Source of the DNA: Microbispora oryzae
GTDB lineage: Bacteria > Actinomycetota > Actinomycetes > Streptosporangiales > Streptosporangiaceae
Assembly: GCF_017896165.1 (NCBI RefSeq)
Contig: NZ_JAFCNB010000005.1
Coordinates: 186,001-250,000, forward strand
Direction of reading: 5' to 3'
DNA length: 64,000 bases
Shown here piece after piece: positions 18,651 to 30,206 of the stretch. The position numbers and the translations under genes are program-made. Every line of letters starts with the position of its first letter. The stretch's first letter is position 1. The notes below the pieces were generated by a model, which searched no databases, had not been told where the DNA came from, and saw only the letters and a list, made by a program, of their open reading frames with translations.

Positions 18651-19288
18651 GGCATCTCCGTGTGGGGGTGCGGGAAAGACGCCCGCGATCCGGCCGCCGT
18701 CAGGGGCGGCCCATACGGGCGAGCCGTCGGCCGGTCGGCGCGAACGGCGTCCCCGCCAGGCGTACGCACGCGGGCCCCGGCCCAGAGCAGCGTGAGCAGC
18801 GTGAGCAGCGTGAGCAGCGGCACGAGCCCGTCAGCCGCGCCCGCGCCGATCCCGCGCAGGATCGACCACAGCAGCGCCTCCCCCCGCGACAGCCACCAGC
18901 CGGTGAGCAGCGCCGCGACGAGATGGGCGGTGAACATTCCCGCGTGCACACTCAGCGCGTGACCCTGGGCGTACACACTCAGCGCGTGGTCGTGCGCCCC
19001 GGGCATGGCCGCGACGGGGACGCGCGGCGCGGAGAGAGGCCGCACGGGCTGCGCGAGAAGCTCGTGCAGGAAGATCTGGGCCGCCAGGACGAGTCCGATG
19101 ACGGCCGCAGGCGACCGCTCCCGGCCCGCGAGCGTGGTCGCCGCCCCCAACACGGTCAGCCCGCCCACCAGGAGGACCCAGGGGGCGAGCCCGCGCCCCC
19201 GGCGAAGCGGTGCGCGCCGACGGCGAGAAGTACGCAGACGATCGAGAAGGACCGACCGCGCGAGCCGTACGGAAAGGGAGGCACGCAT
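18647..19288 (-). CDS. Multi-pass membrane protein coupled to the CopC gene
   Basis: 213 residues with about four hydrophobic segments (roughly 35-55, 60-80, 115-135, 150-168). His-containing stretches (PGAHDHALSVYAQGHALSVHAGM) sit before the third helix and could bind metal; that is inference from composition and from the CopC neighbour. The short repeat LLTLLTLLTLL comes from a 9-bp DNA repeat (18790-18830). The stop overlaps the CopC start. I do not recognise the family. The start at 19288 has no clear ribosome site, so the N terminus is uncertain. Confidence 0.65.
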   Translation of the reverse strand: MRASLSVRLARSVLLDRLRTSRRRRAPLRRGRGLAPWVLLVGGLTVLGAATTLAGRERSPAAVIGLVLAAQIFLHELLAQPVRPLSAPRVPVAAMPGAHDHALSVYAQGHALSVHAGMFTAHLVAALLTGWWLSRGEALLWSILRGIGAGAADGLVPLLTLLTLLTLLWAGARVRTPGGDAVRADRPTARPYGPPLTAAGSRASFPHPHTEMP

Positions 19289-19363
19289 GACGAAGCCGAC
19301 TATTTCACACCGATCGCCCGGCCCGGCGTCAGAACATGAGCGGCTCGCGTTCGAACCCAGGCG

Positions 19364-19624
19364 TCAGTGGCCGCCGGTGAGCTGCCCGGCCAGGGTCTTG
19401 TGGAGTTTGGCGCTGGGCTTGTTGAGACCGACGACCGTGACCTTCTTGCCGCGCGTGGCGTACTTGTTCTCCACCGCGTCCAGGGCGGCCATGGGAATCT
19501 TCGAGACCCACTGGCCGAAGACGATGCACAGCACCATCAGAAAGACGCCGGCTGCGAAGGTGGACAGCCGCGTGCGAGCGCCGCCGGTCCTCACATTGAA
19601 GATCAAGATGGCGGCGACACGAGA
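19364..19624 (-). pseudogene. SulP-type anion transporter remnant with internal deletion
   Basis: The frame joins two distant parts of a SulP protein. The first, NVRTGGARTRLSTFAAGVFL...SKIPMAAL, matches the transmembrane core (the conserved N-x-R-x-G-A-R-T-R segment and IPxAAL). The second, DAVENKYATRGKKVTVVGLN...LHKTLAGQL, matches the end of the C-terminal STAS domain. Everything between (normally some 200 residues) and the whole N-terminal half are missing, and an in-frame stop lies just upstream. The join falls at AALDAV, a sequence plausible in both flanks, which suggests deletion through a short direct repeat. Confidence 0.7.
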
Positions 19625-19662
19625 TCACATCGCCCGCCACCTCGGGCAACATTACGATTACT

Positions 19663-19668
19663 TACAGT
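19663..19668 (+). promoter_or_regulatory. -10 hexamer TACAGT for the secreted Ig-like protein gene
   Basis: TACAGT lies in a locally A+T-rich stretch (19650-19670), upstream of two possible starts at 19679 and 19730. Confidence 0.4.
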
Positions 19669-19729
19669 AACGTCCCCGATGAAGTCGATCTACGAGGGCA
19701 TCCTCACGACACTCGGGGGTTCACTGTTG

Positions 19730-21541
19730 ATGTCACGACGACCCAGACTGGCGCTGACCGCGCCGGCCGGCGTCCTGTTGGCACTGCTGGCCACGCTGGG
19801 AGCGCAGGCGACGGCCGTCACCGGTGCGCACGCCGCCACCGCTGAGCGGGAGACCGCGACGCGCGCCGCCGCCCCCTGCGTACGGCAGGGGCAGGCGAAC
19901 TACCCGGTCGAGTACTACTGGAAGAACGCGCTCGGCATGCGGCTGGGCAACGGGGCGGTGTCCGTCGTCACCTCTCCGTCGCTGTGGGGCGGGCAGATCA
20001 CGCCGGGCGGCACCTTCACCCTCACGGTGACCCACCGCACGGCCCAGTGGCCGCTGCTGGTCAGCAGGTACACCACGATGTGGGACCTGTCGTCGTTGCT
20101 GGCCAACGCCGACATCATCGGCCAGTCGGGCGCCGGCACCGTCTCCGGCACCACGTTGGCGATCACCTCGGCGGGCGTCAAGAGCGACCCGGCGCCGAAG
20201 GTCATCATATTCCGGGTCAAGCCGGGCACGGTCGGGCGCAGCATGACCATCCGGCCGACCGGGATCAACAGCGTCGTCGCCGCACCGGGGCAGCTCGGAA
20301 ACAACACGCCCGCCCCGCCGATCCAGATCGTCAACGGGCAGTCCATCTCGCCCACCAGGGCCGTCGACGACACCGCCACCACCGGGCAGGGCACGCCCGT
20401 CACCGTGGACGTCCTGGCCAACGACACCGCGACCGCGCCGGCGATCAGCGGTGTGACCAAGCCCGGTCACGGCACCGCGACGATCTCCGGCGGCAAGGTG
20501 GTCTACACGCCCGACCCGAGCTTCGCCGGCGTCGACACCTTCTCTTACACCGTCACCACCGCCTGCGGGACCGGCACCGCCACGGTCACCGTCACCGCGA
20601 GCTGTGACTACGTCCCGGTCAACCTGGTCAACGGCAGCTTCGAGGCGCCGCCCGTGGCCACGGCCGACTGGAACATCCCCGACGCGTCCACCAACCCGGG
20701 CGTCGGCTGGCACACCACCGCCGCGGACCGCAAACTGGAGTTCTGGCGGAGCGGTGCGGGTGAAGGGCCGTCAGCCGACGGGCAGCAGTTCGCCGAACTC
20801 AACGCCAGCTATGTGTCCACGCTCTACCAGGACCTGCCGACCGTCCCGGGCACACGGATGACCTGGTCGCTGTATCACCGCGGCCGCCTCGGCACCGACG
20901 TGATGCAGGTGCTCATCGGCGCGCCGGGCGCGGCCGTGCCGCAGACGCCGACCGGGGCCGCCACCCCGGACCTCTCCGACGACAAGACCGCCTGGGGCCA
21001 CTACACCGGCGTGTACGTCGTCCCGCCGGGGCAGACCGTCACGCGGTTCGCCTTCCACTCGGTGTCGGCCGCCGGCGGCAGCCCGACGGCCGGCAACTTC
21101 CTGGACGGCGTGACGTTCACCACGCCGACCTGCCTCAACACGGCCAAGAGCGTCGTGAAGGCGAGTGGATCCCCGGGCGCGCAGATCAAGCCGGGCGACA
21201 TCCTGGAGTACACCTTCACCACCACCAACACCGGGCCCACTGCCATGGTCGGCGCCACTCTTCATGACCCCGTGCCCAACGGTGGCCGGTACGTGCCCGG
21301 AAGCACCACGCTCAACGGAGCGGCCGTGCCCGACGCCGGCGGCGGGTCCCCGTACGCCGCTCCGGCCCCGATCAACGGCCCCAACGCCACACGCGGCATG
21401 GTGGCTCCGGGAGCGACCGCGGTGGTGAGATATCGGGTCGAGGTCGACCCCGGCGCCCCGCCGACCGGGATCGAGAACTGCGGCACCGCCGCGGCGGAGA
21501 ACGTCATCCAGCCGCAGCGATCCTGCGCCCTGATCAGCTGA
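19730..21541 (+). CDS. Large secreted protein with Ig-like and DUF11-type domains
   Basis: 603 residues from ATG 19730, whose signal peptide (RRPRLALTAPAGVLLALLATLG...AHA) is cleaner than the one from ATG 19679. After a unique N-terminal region, residues about 205-290 form a bacterial Ig-like (Big_9-type) domain: AVDDTATTGQGTPVTVDVLANDT then GVDTFSYTV. Residues about 295-460 look like a carbohydrate-binding jelly-roll (NLVNGSFEAPPVA..., GQQFAELNA). The last part (KPGDILEYTFTTTNTGP...VVRYRVEVDP) is a DUF11/CARDB-like repeat found in surface adhesins. No LPxTG signal or membrane helix is present at the C terminus, so it is probably released or wall-associated. Its stop region overlaps the convergent aquaporin gene by 8 bp. 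Confidence 0.8.
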   Translation: MSRRPRLALTAPAGVLLALLATLGAQATAVTGAHAATAERETATRAAAPCVRQGQANYPVEYYWKNALGMRLGNGAVSVVTSPSLWGGQITPGGTFTLTVTHRTAQWPLLVSRYTTMWDLSSLLANADIIGQSGAGTVSGTTLAITSAGVKSDPAPKVIIFRVKPGTVGRSMTIRPTGINSVVAAPGQLGNNTPAPPIQIVNGQSISPTRAVDDTATTGQGTPVTVDVLANDTATAPAISGVTKPGHGTATISGGKVVYTPDPSFAGVDTFSYTVTTACGTGTATVTVTASCDYVPVNLVNGSFEAPPVATADWNIPDASTNPGVGWHTTAADRKLEFWRSGAGEGPSADGQQFAELNASYVSTLYQDLPTVPGTRMTWSLYHRGRLGTDVMQVLIGAPGAAVPQTPTGAATPDLSDDKTAWGHYTGVYVVPPGQTVTRFAFHSVSAAGGSPTAGNFLDGVTFTTPTCLNTAKSVVKASGSPGAQIKPGDILEYTFTTTNTGPTAMVGATLHDPVPNGGRYVPGSTTLNGAAVPDAGGGSPYAAPAPINGPNATRGMVAPGATAVVRYRVEVDPGAPPTGIENCGTAAAENVIQPQRSCALIS

Positions 21542-22334
21542 TCTCCGGGTCGCCGTCCACGGCCGCGCGTGCATCACGGTGGTCGCCGACGCGGTTGAGA
21601 ACTGCGGCGGCGACCACCGCCCCGGCCATGGGCGCGAGCAGGTAGACCCACAGGAAGTCGAGGTGACCGGAGACGATCGCCGGCCCGAACTGCCGCGCCG
21701 GATTGACCGATCCGCCCGTGACGGTGCCCAGGCAGGCGATCGCCGTACCGACCAGAAGCCCGACCAGCCAGGGCACGAACGGCACCAGCCGGGGTTTCCG
21801 CAGGAACGTGCCGACGAGGGTGACGACGACGCCCATGCTGACGGCCTCGGCCGCGAACAGCTCGGCGTCCGACCAGCCGGGGCCCGGCCGCAGCACGGCG
21901 TACGCCACCGGCGGCCGCCCGGTCGTCGGACCCCACACCGCGCGCGCCGCGAGGACGCCCAGCGCCGACCCGGCCAGCTGTGCCGCGATGTACGGCAACA
22001 CGGCCGCGCCGGGGAAGACACCGAGGCGCCACATGGCGAGGGAGATCGCCGGATTGGTGTGCGCTCCCGAGACCTTCCCCGGCCGGCTGAGGATGAGCCC
22101 TGCCATCAGCGGACCCACACAGGCGCCGATCAGCAGCAGCCGCAGATGGATCCCCGGGATCGCGTGGGCGATGGGCGAGGGCCCCATGACCCAGCGAGTG
22201 ATCGTCGTCACCGCGAACAGCACTGCGAACGTCAACAGGAACTCCAGCCCGCTGTTGATCGCGATCGTGCCCGCCGCCGGTGCGACGCCCCGCTCCCGAA
22301 GGGGGCGTCGCACCGGCTGGGCGGTAGGGGTCAC
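21534..22334 (-). CDS. MIP-family channel (aquaporin/glyceroporin-like)
   Basis: 266 residues with six membrane helices and both pore motifs: NPA in SGAHTNPAIS and NPAR in GGSVNPARQFGP. The Arg after the second NPA forms the selectivity filter. Whether it passes water or small neutral solutes cannot be told. GTG 22334 overlaps the stop of the upstream hydrolase gene (GTGA), so the pair is translationally coupled; both lie under the HxlR operator. A basic N-terminal tail (RRPLRERG) precedes helix 1. Confidence 0.92.
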   Translation of the reverse strand: MTPTAQPVRRPLRERGVAPAAGTIAINSGLEFLLTFAVLFAVTTITRWVMGPSPIAHAIPGIHLRLLLIGACVGPLMAGLILSRPGKVSGAHTNPAISLAMWRLGVFPGAAVLPYIAAQLAGSALGVLAARAVWGPTTGRPPVAYAVLRPGPGWSDAELFAAEAVSMGVVVTLVGTFLRKPRLVPFVPWLVGLLVGTAIACLGTVTGGSVNPARQFGPAIVSGHLDFLWVYLLAPMAGAVVAAAVLNRVGDHRDARAAVDGDPEIS

Positions 22335-22993
22335 TTCTTGACGAAGCCCGCGCTGACGTAGTTGACGCCCTGCCCCCAGGCGCCCATGTGGTCCTTGACG
22401 ATGGTGTTGACGGCGTCGTACGTCTCCACCCGCGCCCAGTCCCGCTGCAGCTCCGACAGCACGCTCGCGGTGCTGACGGGAACGATGCCCTTCTGGGTCA
22501 TCCGGATGATCGCGGCGTCGTGCGCCGCGGTGCTGGAGCCCGCGGAGGAGTCGATGACGGCGAAGACCTCATACCCCGCCTCGGCCGCGGACAGCGCGGG
22601 GAAGGCCAGGCAGACCTCGGTCCACAGACCGGCGATGATCAGGCGGCGCCGGCCGGTGGCCTCCACCGCGGCCCGGAACGCCCCGTCCTGCCAGGCGTTG
22701 ATGTGGGAGCGGTCGATGACCTCGATGTCCGGGAAGACGCGGGTGATCTCCGGGATCAGCGGTCCGGAGAAGGTGTCGGCCGCGATGGACGTGAGCACCG
22801 TGGGGATGTTGAACACCTTGGCCATCTTGGCCAGGGCGGTCACGTTGTTGACCAGGCTCTGCGGGTCGGCGCTGCGCGCCCCGAAGATCATCTGGGGCTG
22901 GTGGTCAACGAGGAGCAGAGCGCTGTCCTGAGGGGTGAACAGGCTGGCGATCGCGCTGTCGGGCAGGTCCTGCGGGGTGGCGGTGGTGGACAT
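22331..22993 (-). CDS. Isochorismatase-family hydrolase, YcaC-like
   Basis: 220 residues. Catalytic marks are Asp30 (LLVDHQPQM) and nucleophilic Cys128 (GLWTEVCLAFPAL); the DHQ form and the HINAWQD segment are typical of the YcaC branch, whose natural substrates are unknown. GAGG lies 8 nt before ATG 22993. It is the first gene of a two-gene operon with the MIP channel, divergent from an HxlR regulator whose likely operator (23021-23041) lies 28 bp upstream. The operon design suggests uptake or release of a small neutral compound coupled to its hydrolysis. Confidence 0.93.
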   Translation of the reverse strand: MSTTATPQDLPDSAIASLFTPQDSALLLVDHQPQMIFGARSADPQSLVNNVTALAKMAKVFNIPTVLTSIAADTFSGPLIPEITRVFPDIEVIDRSHINAWQDGAFRAAVEATGRRRLIIAGLWTEVCLAFPALSAAEAGYEVFAVIDSSAGSSTAAHDAAIIRMTQKGIVPVSTASVLSELQRDWARVETYDAVNTIVKDHMGAWGQGVNYVSAGFVKK

Positions 22994-23020
22994 GGGGATA
23001 CCTCTTCACGAGTAGGTACG

Positions 23021-23041
23021 AATGGATAGCGACTATCCATT
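23021..23041. promoter_or_regulatory. Probable HxlR operator (palindrome)
   Basis: AATGGATAG, three bases, CTATCCATT: a perfect 9-bp inverted repeat upstream of the hydrolase gene. The half-site CTATCCATT recurs at 23093-23101 just before the hxlR-like -10 element, so the regulator may also control itself. Confidence 0.65.
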
Positions 23042-23092
23042 GGATGGCGCCTTCCGAGAAGCTAGCGCGAGTGACTGGTAATGCGCAAGTCG

Positions 23093-23109
23093 CTATCCAT
23101 TGGTAAGCT
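23093..23109 (+). promoter_or_regulatory. Second operator half-site and -10 TAAGCT for the HxlR gene
   Basis: CTATCCATT (23093-23101) repeats the arm of the main operator; TAAGCT (23104-23109) fits TAnnnT and ends 6 nt before GTG 23116, implying a leaderless message that the regulator could block. Confidence 0.55.
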
Positions 23110-23115
23110 GGCTGC

Positions 23116-23460
23116 GTGTCCACATACGAGCCTGACTTCTGCCCTCGCTACCACCAGGCCGTTGAGATGATCGGCCGCCGGTGGGCCGGGGTGATCCTGC
23201 GCGAGCTGCTCCGGGGCGCCACCCGCTTCCGGCAGATCAGCGACGCCATCCCCGACATCACCGACAAGCTGCTCTCCGAACGGCTCAAGCGCTTCGAGAG
23301 CGAGGGCGTCGTCGAGCGCGTCGTGCTCCCGACCACTCCCGTGACCATCGAGTACCGGCTCACGGACAAGGGCCGCGCCCTGGAGGCCGCCGTGCGGGAG
23401 CTGTCCGTCTGGGCCGAGACGTGGCTGCCGGTCGACGCGGAAACGGCCCCGGTCCGCTGA
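23116..23460 (+). CDS. HxlR-family transcriptional regulator
   Basis: 114 residues with the family pattern: Cys near the N terminus (EPDFCPRYHQAVEMIGRRWAG), winged helix-turn-helix (LLRGATRFRQISDAIPDITDKLLSERLKRFE) and the wing ending YRLTDKGRAL. Several HxlR proteins sense aldehydes or quinones through that Cys (here Cys9). Divergent from the YcaC-like/MIP operon, it is its probable repressor. The start is GTG 23116, without a ribosome site. Confidence 0.93.
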   Translation: MSTYEPDFCPRYHQAVEMIGRRWAGVILRELLRGATRFRQISDAIPDITDKLLSERLKRFESEGVVERVVLPTTPVTIEYRLTDKGRALEAAVRELSVWAETWLPVDAETAPVR

Positions 23461-23473
23461 CCCCCTGACACGG

Positions 23474-23520
23474 GCCGAGCCCGGCACTCCCGTCGTTTCG
23501 ACGGGGGTGCCGGGCTCGGC
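23474..23520. terminator. Strong bidirectional terminator
   Basis: A 22-bp stem with one G-T pair around a TTT loop (outer sequence GCCGAGCCCGGCAC). It lies between the convergent HxlR gene (ends 23460) and the xylanase gene (ends 23545). Confidence 0.9.
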
Positions 23521-23544
23521 GTCTTCCGCTTGGGTATCCGGATA

Positions 23545-25669
<2,125 letters not shown>

Positions 25670-28600
25670 ATGGCCGGTGAGCGCTGGCAGTTCTGGATCG
25701 ACCGCGGTGGCACGTTCACCGACGTCGTCGCGCGACGCCCGGACGGCCGGCTGGTCACGCGCAAGCTGCTGTCGGACGACCCGGCACGCTACGCCGACGC
25801 GGCGGTGGAGGGAATCAGGCGCGTTCTCGGAGTGCCCGGCGGTGCGCCCGTCCCGGTCGAGCGGATCGAGGCCGTGCGGATGGGCACCACGGTGGCCACC
25901 AACGCGCTGCTGGAGCGTACGGGCGAGCGCGTGGCCCTGGTGATCACCAAGGGGTTCGGCGACGCGCTCCGGATCGGCTACCAGGACCGGCCGCGGATCT
26001 TCGACCGGCGCATCGTGCTGCCGGAGATGCTGTATGAACGCGTGATCGAGGTGGACGAGCGGATCACCGCGGAGGGGCAGCTGCTCCGCCCGCCGGACCT
26101 GGACGCCCTCGCCGCCGAGCTGCGGCAGGCCCGCCACGACGGGATCCGGGCGCTGGCCGTCGTCTGCCTGCACAGCCACCTGCACCCCGCGCACGAGCGG
26201 GAGATCGGCCGGCTGGCGCGGCGGCTCGGCTTCGACCAGGTCTCCTGTTCGAGCGAGGTCAGCCCGTTGATGAAGCTGGTGCCCCGCGGCGACACCACCG
26301 TGGTCGACGCGTACCTCTCGCCGGTGCTCGACCGGTACGTCCGGTCGGTGGCACGGGAGCTGCCCGGCGTGCGGCTGATGTTCATGCAGTCGAACGGCGG
26401 GCTGGCGGAGGCCGGGCACTTCCGCGGCAAGGACGCCGTCCTGTCCGGCCCGGCGGGCGGCATCGTCGGCATGGCCCGCATGTCCCGGCTGGCGGGCTTC
26501 GACCGGGTGATCGGCTTCGACATGGGCGGGACCTCGACCGACGTGTCCCACTACGCCGGCGAGTTCGAGCGGGTGCCGCGGAGCCAGGTGGCCGGCGTAC
26601 GGCTGTGCGCGCCGATGCTGGCGATCCACACGGTCGCGGCGGGCGGCGGGTCGATCCTCCGCTTCGACGGCGGCCGATACCGCGTGGGGCCCGACTCCGC
26701 GGGCGCCGATCCGGGGCCGGCCTGCTACCGCAACGGCGGTCCGTTGTGCGTCACCGACTCGAACGTGATGCTCGGCCGGATCCAGCCCCGGTGCTTCCCC
26801 CGGGTGTTCGGGCCGGGCGGCGACCAGCCGCTCGACGCCGAGCGGGTCCGGCGCGGGTTCGCCGAGCTGGCCGCGGACATCCGCCGGAGCACCGGCGACA
26901 CGCGGACCCCCGAGCAGGTCGCCGAGGGCTACCTGCGAGTCGCGGTCGCGAACATCGCCAACGCGGTGAAACAGATCTCGGTGCGGAAGGGCCACGATGT
27001 CAACGATTACGCCCTCACCACCTTCGGCGGCGCAGGCGGGCAGCACGCCTGCATGGTGGCCGACGTGCTCGGCATACGCACCGTGCTGGTGCCGCCCATG
27101 GCCGGCGTGCTGTCGGCCCTCGGCATCGGCGTGGCCGACACCACCGTGATGCGTGAGCAGTCGGTCGAGGCCCGCCTCGGCCCGGACGTCGTACGGCGCC
27201 TGGCCGATCTGGCGGACGGCCTGGAGTCGGCGGCCCGCCGGGAAGTGCTGGACGAGGGGGTGCCGCCGGAACGGATCCGGGTGGCCCGCCGGGTGCGGCT
27301 CCGCTACGACGGCACCGACACGCCCGTGCAGGTCGGCCTGACCGGGCTCCGGGAGATGACGGCGGACTTCGAGACCCGCCACCGCCGGACGTACTCCTTC
27401 CTGATGGACCGGCCGCTGATCGCCGAAGCGGTCTCGGTCGAGGCGATCGGCCTGACCGAGACGCCGGCGATCCCGGCGCCCCCGACGACGCCGGAGCCAC
27501 CGGAGCCGCGGAAGCCGCGCGAGGCGGGCAGGGTGCGCCTGTACACGGGCGGCCGATGGCGCGACGTCCCCCTCTACGAGCGCGGGAGCCTCCGCCCCGG
27601 CGACGCGCTGGACGGCCCGGCGATCGTGGCCGAGGACGACGCCACGACCGTGGTCGACGACGGCTGGCGGGCGGCGGTCACGCCGGGCGGGCACCTGCTC
27701 CTGGAGCGGGCGCACGCTCCCTCGGCCGCGCCGGACGCCACCACCGCGGCCGATCCGGTCATGCTGGAGATCTTCAACAACCTCTTCATGTCGATCGCCG
27801 AGCAGATGGGCGCCCGGCTTGAGGCCACCGCGCAGTCGGTGAACATCCGGGAGCGGCTGGACTTCTCCTGCGCGCTGTTCGACCCCCGCGGCAACCTGAT
27901 CGCCAACGCGCCGCACATCCCCGTGCACCTCGGGTCGATGGGCGCCTGCGTCAAGGAGGTGATCCGCCGCCGCGGCGCCGCCATGAGGCCCGGGGACGTG
28001 TACGCGATCAACGACCCGTACCACGGCGGCACCCACCTGCCCGACATCACCGTGATCACCCCGGTCTTCGGCACCGGACGTCCGGAGATCCTCTTCTACG
28101 TGGCCTCCCGCGGGCACCACGCCGAGATCGGCGGGATCAGCCCCGGCTCCATGCCCGCGGACAGCCGGAGCGTCCACGAGGAGGGCGTGCTGTTCGACAA
28201 CTGGCTGCTCGCGGAGCGGGGCGCCGTCCGCGAGGAGGAGACGCTGCGGCTGCTCACCGAGGCGCCGCACCCCTCCCGCGACCCGGCGACCAACCTGGCC
28301 GACCTGCGGGCCCAGATCGCCGCGAACGCCAAGGGCATCGAGGAGGTCGGCAAGATGATCGATCACTTCGGGCTCGATGTGGTGCGGGCGTACATGCGGC
28401 ATGTGCAGGGCAACGCCGAGAACGCGGTGCGCCGGGTGATCGGCGCCCTCGCCGACGGCGAGCACCGCTACGTGATGGACTCGGGCGCGGTGATCGCGGT
28501 GCGCGTCCTGGTGGACCGCGCCGGGCGGACCGCGACCGTCGACTTCACCGGCACCTCCCCGCAGCTGACCACGAACTTCAACGCGCCGTCGTCCGTGGTC

Positions 28601-29305
28601 ACCGCGGCCGTGCTGTACGTCTTCCGGACCCTGGTGGCCGACGACATCCCGCTCAACGACGGATGCCTGCGCCCGCTGCGCGTCATCGTGCCCGAGGGCT
28701 CGATGCTGGCGCCCGTGTATCCCGCCCCGGTCGTCGCCGGGAACGTCGAGACCTCCCAGGCGATCACGGGCGCGCTCTACGCCGCGCTCGGTGTGCAGGC
28801 CGAGGGGTCGGGGACGATGAACAACGTCAGCTTCGGCGGCGAACGGCACCAGTACTACGAGACGGTCGCCTCCGGCTCGGGCGCCGGGGACGGCTTCGAC
28901 GGGGCACCGGCGGTGCAGACGCACATGACGAACTCCCGGCTGACCGATCCCGAGGTGCTGGAATGGCGCTTCCCCGTGCTGGTCGAGGAGTTCGCCGTCC
29001 GGCGCGGCAGCGGCGGAGCCGGGCGCTGGCGGGGCGGCGACGGGGCCGTCCGCCGCATCCGGTTCCGCGAGCCGATGACCGTCACCGTCCTGTCGGGGCA
29101 CCGCCGGGTCCCGCCGTACGGCATGGCCGGCGGCCGGCCCGGGGCGCTCGGCGTCAACCTCGTCCGCCGGGCCGGCGGCGCGGTGGTCGAGCTCGCCGGC
29201 TGCGACACGATCGAGGTGGGGCCGGGCGACCAGCTGGTGATCGAGACGCCGGGTGGCGGCGGGTACGGCGTCCCGCCCGGCCGGCCCGAGCGAGGGAGGC
29301 GGTGA
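25670..29305 (+). CDS. 5-oxoprolinase / hydantoinase, A and B subunits fused
   Basis: 1211 residues. The N-terminal half is HyuA-like: [19 protein letters not shown] and [13 protein letters not shown] are the ATPase phosphate motifs of the actin-like fold; [10 protein letters not shown] and [15 protein letters not shown] follow. The C-terminal half, from about residue 695, is HyuB-like: [32 protein letters not shown] and [17 protein letters not shown], with a metal-binding His cluster, and a Gly-rich end (ETPGGGGYG). A single-chain A-B fusion of this length is the eukaryote-like 5-oxoprolinase layout (ATP-dependent opening of 5-oxoproline to glutamate); a hydantoinase role is the alternative. 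ATG 25670 follows GAGGGGGG by 8 nt. Confidence 0.93.
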   Translation: MAGERWQFWIDRGGTFTDVVARRPDGRLVTRKLLSDDPARYADAAVEGIRRVLGVPGGAPVPVERIEAVRMGTTVATNALLERTGERVALVITKGFGDALRIGYQDRPRIFDRRIVLPEMLYERVIEVDERITAEGQLLRPPDLDALAAELRQARHDGIRALAVVCLHSHLHPAHEREIGRLARRLGFDQVSCSSEVSPLMKLVPRGDTTVVDAYLSPVLDRYVRSVARELPGVRLMFMQSNGGLAEAGHFRGKDAVLSGPAGGIVGMARMSRLAGFDRVIGFDMGGTSTDVSHYAGEFERVPRSQVAGVRLCAPMLAIHTVAAGGGSILRFDGGRYRVGPDSAGADPGPACYRNGGPLCVTDSNVMLGRIQPRCFPRVFGPGGDQPLDAERVRRGFAELAADIRRSTGDTRTPEQVAEGYLRVAVANIANAVKQISVRKGHDVNDYALTTFGGAGGQHACMVADVLGIRTVLVPPMAGVLSALGIGVADTTVMREQSVEARLGPDVVRRLADLADGLESAARREVLDEGVPPERIRVARRVRLRYDGTDTPVQVGLTGLREMTADFETRHRRTYSFLMDRPLIAEAVSVEAIGLTETPAIPAPPTTPEPPEPRKPREAGRVRLYTGGRWRDVPLYERGSLRPGDALDGPAIVAEDDATTVVDDGWRAAVTPGGHLLLERAHAPSAAPDATTAADPVMLEIFNNLFMSIAEQMGARLEATAQSVNIRERLDFSCALFDPRGNLIANAPHIPVHLGSMGACVKEVIRRRGAAMRPGDVYAINDPYHGGTHLPDITVITPVFGTGRPEILFYVASRGHHAEIGGISPGSMPADSRSVHEEGVLFDNWLLAERGAVREEETLRLLTEAPHPSRDPATNLADLRAQIAANAKGIEEVGKMIDHFGLDVVRAYMRHVQGNAENAVRRVIGALADGEHRYVMDSGAVIAVRVLVDRAGRTATVDFTGTSPQLTTNFNAPSSVVTAAVLYVFRTLVADDIPLNDGCLRPLRVIVPEGSMLAPVYPAPVVAGNVETSQAITGALYAALGVQAEGSGTMNNVSFGGERHQYYETVASGSGAGDGFDGAPAVQTHMTNSRLTDPEVLEWRFPVLVEEFAVRRGSGGAGRWRGGDGAVRRIRFREPMTVTVLSGHRRVPPYGMAGGRPGALGVNLVRRAGGAVVELAGCDTIEVGPGDQLVIETPGGGGYGVPPGRPERGRR

Positions 29306-29341
29306 CGCGGACGGCGCATCCGGATGTTCCCGCCTCGGGGG

Positions 29342-30202
29342 TCACCTGACCGCCCTCGCCGGCCGCCGACGCCGCCGCCCCACGGACGACCCGGGCAGCA
29401 CCAGCCGCCTGTGGATCAGATGGAGCAGACCGGCGCCCGGCCGGACGGCCACGAACCAGGCGAGCGCCAGCGCGGCCGGGACGCCCGTCCACCACCCGAA
29501 CACGTCGATCAGCAGGCCGGCCGCGACGGCCAGGGCGAGCACGACCGGCAGACCGGCGAGCATCAGCAGCGTCCTCCCCGCCGGACCGGGAACGGCGGAG
29601 ACCTGACCGCCCGCCCTGGCCAGCCGGTGCCCCTCCCCCAGCCACGCCGACATCATCATGGCGAGCACGACCAGCATCACGCTCATGCCCGCGAGCGTGT
29701 ACGCGACGGGAGAGGTGAACCAACGGGCCGCCAGGCCGAGCGCCTGAGCCGGGGACGGATGCTCGGGCCAGTTCCCGAACGCGGCGCGGTCGGGCGACAG
29801 GAAGCGCTGGTAGCCCCGGCCGTCCCAGCCGTGGACGAGGACGAAGAACATCGCGCCGTAGCCGAGCAGCGGCTGGAGGAACATGAGATAGCCGCCGAGC
29901 CGCCGGGCGACGCGATATCCGATGACGGCCAGGCCGACGTCGGCCGCCGCGAACAACGCCACCAGCCAGGGAGCCAGCGCGGTGTGATCGCGAGCGACCT
30001 GCATGGTCTCCCAGTCCGGATATCTCCAGAGCAGCCAGATCCCGCTCGGCGCGAACAGCAGCGAGCTGAAGAGCACGGCCCCGGTGAGATGCGGGTCCGA
30101 CCAGCGAGGAGCCGGGCGGGGGCCCGCGCACGCCTGCCACGACGAGGCGGCCGCCAGGCCGGCCCCGATGGCGTACGACCAGAAGACGTCGACCTGGACC
30201 AT
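29342..30202 (-). CDS. Seven-to-eight-helix membrane protein, unknown
   Basis: 286 residues. It starts VQVDVFWSYAIGAGLAAASS, then shows hydrophobic segments near 40-58, 75-97, 103-122, 165-187, 202-222 and 225-245, and ends in a very basic tail (GRRRRRPARAVR). Conserved-looking polar residues inside helices (Trp, His in VHGWDGRGY) hint at transport or cofactor binding, but I know no family name. The ATG at 30202 lies 4 nt past the stop of the secreted-protein gene, so the two form an operon. It converges on the oxoprolinase gene, 36 bp apart. Confidence 0.75.
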   Translation of the reverse strand: MVQVDVFWSYAIGAGLAAASSWQACAGPRPAPRWSDPHLTGAVLFSSLLFAPSGIWLLWRYPDWETMQVARDHTALAPWLVALFAAADVGLAVIGYRVARRLGGYLMFLQPLLGYGAMFFVLVHGWDGRGYQRFLSPDRAAFGNWPEHPSPAQALGLAARWFTSPVAYTLAGMSVMLVVLAMMMSAWLGEGHRLARAGGQVSAVPGPAGRTLLMLAGLPVVLALAVAAGLLIDVFGWWTGVPAALALAWFVAVRPGAGLLHLIHRRLVLPGSSVGRRRRRPARAVR

Positions 30203-30206
30203 CGGG

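Noticed and set aside
18790-18830. 9-bp tandem repeat as a regulatory array
   Set aside because: It lies inside the coding region of the membrane protein and encodes the leucine/threonine repeat of a helix.
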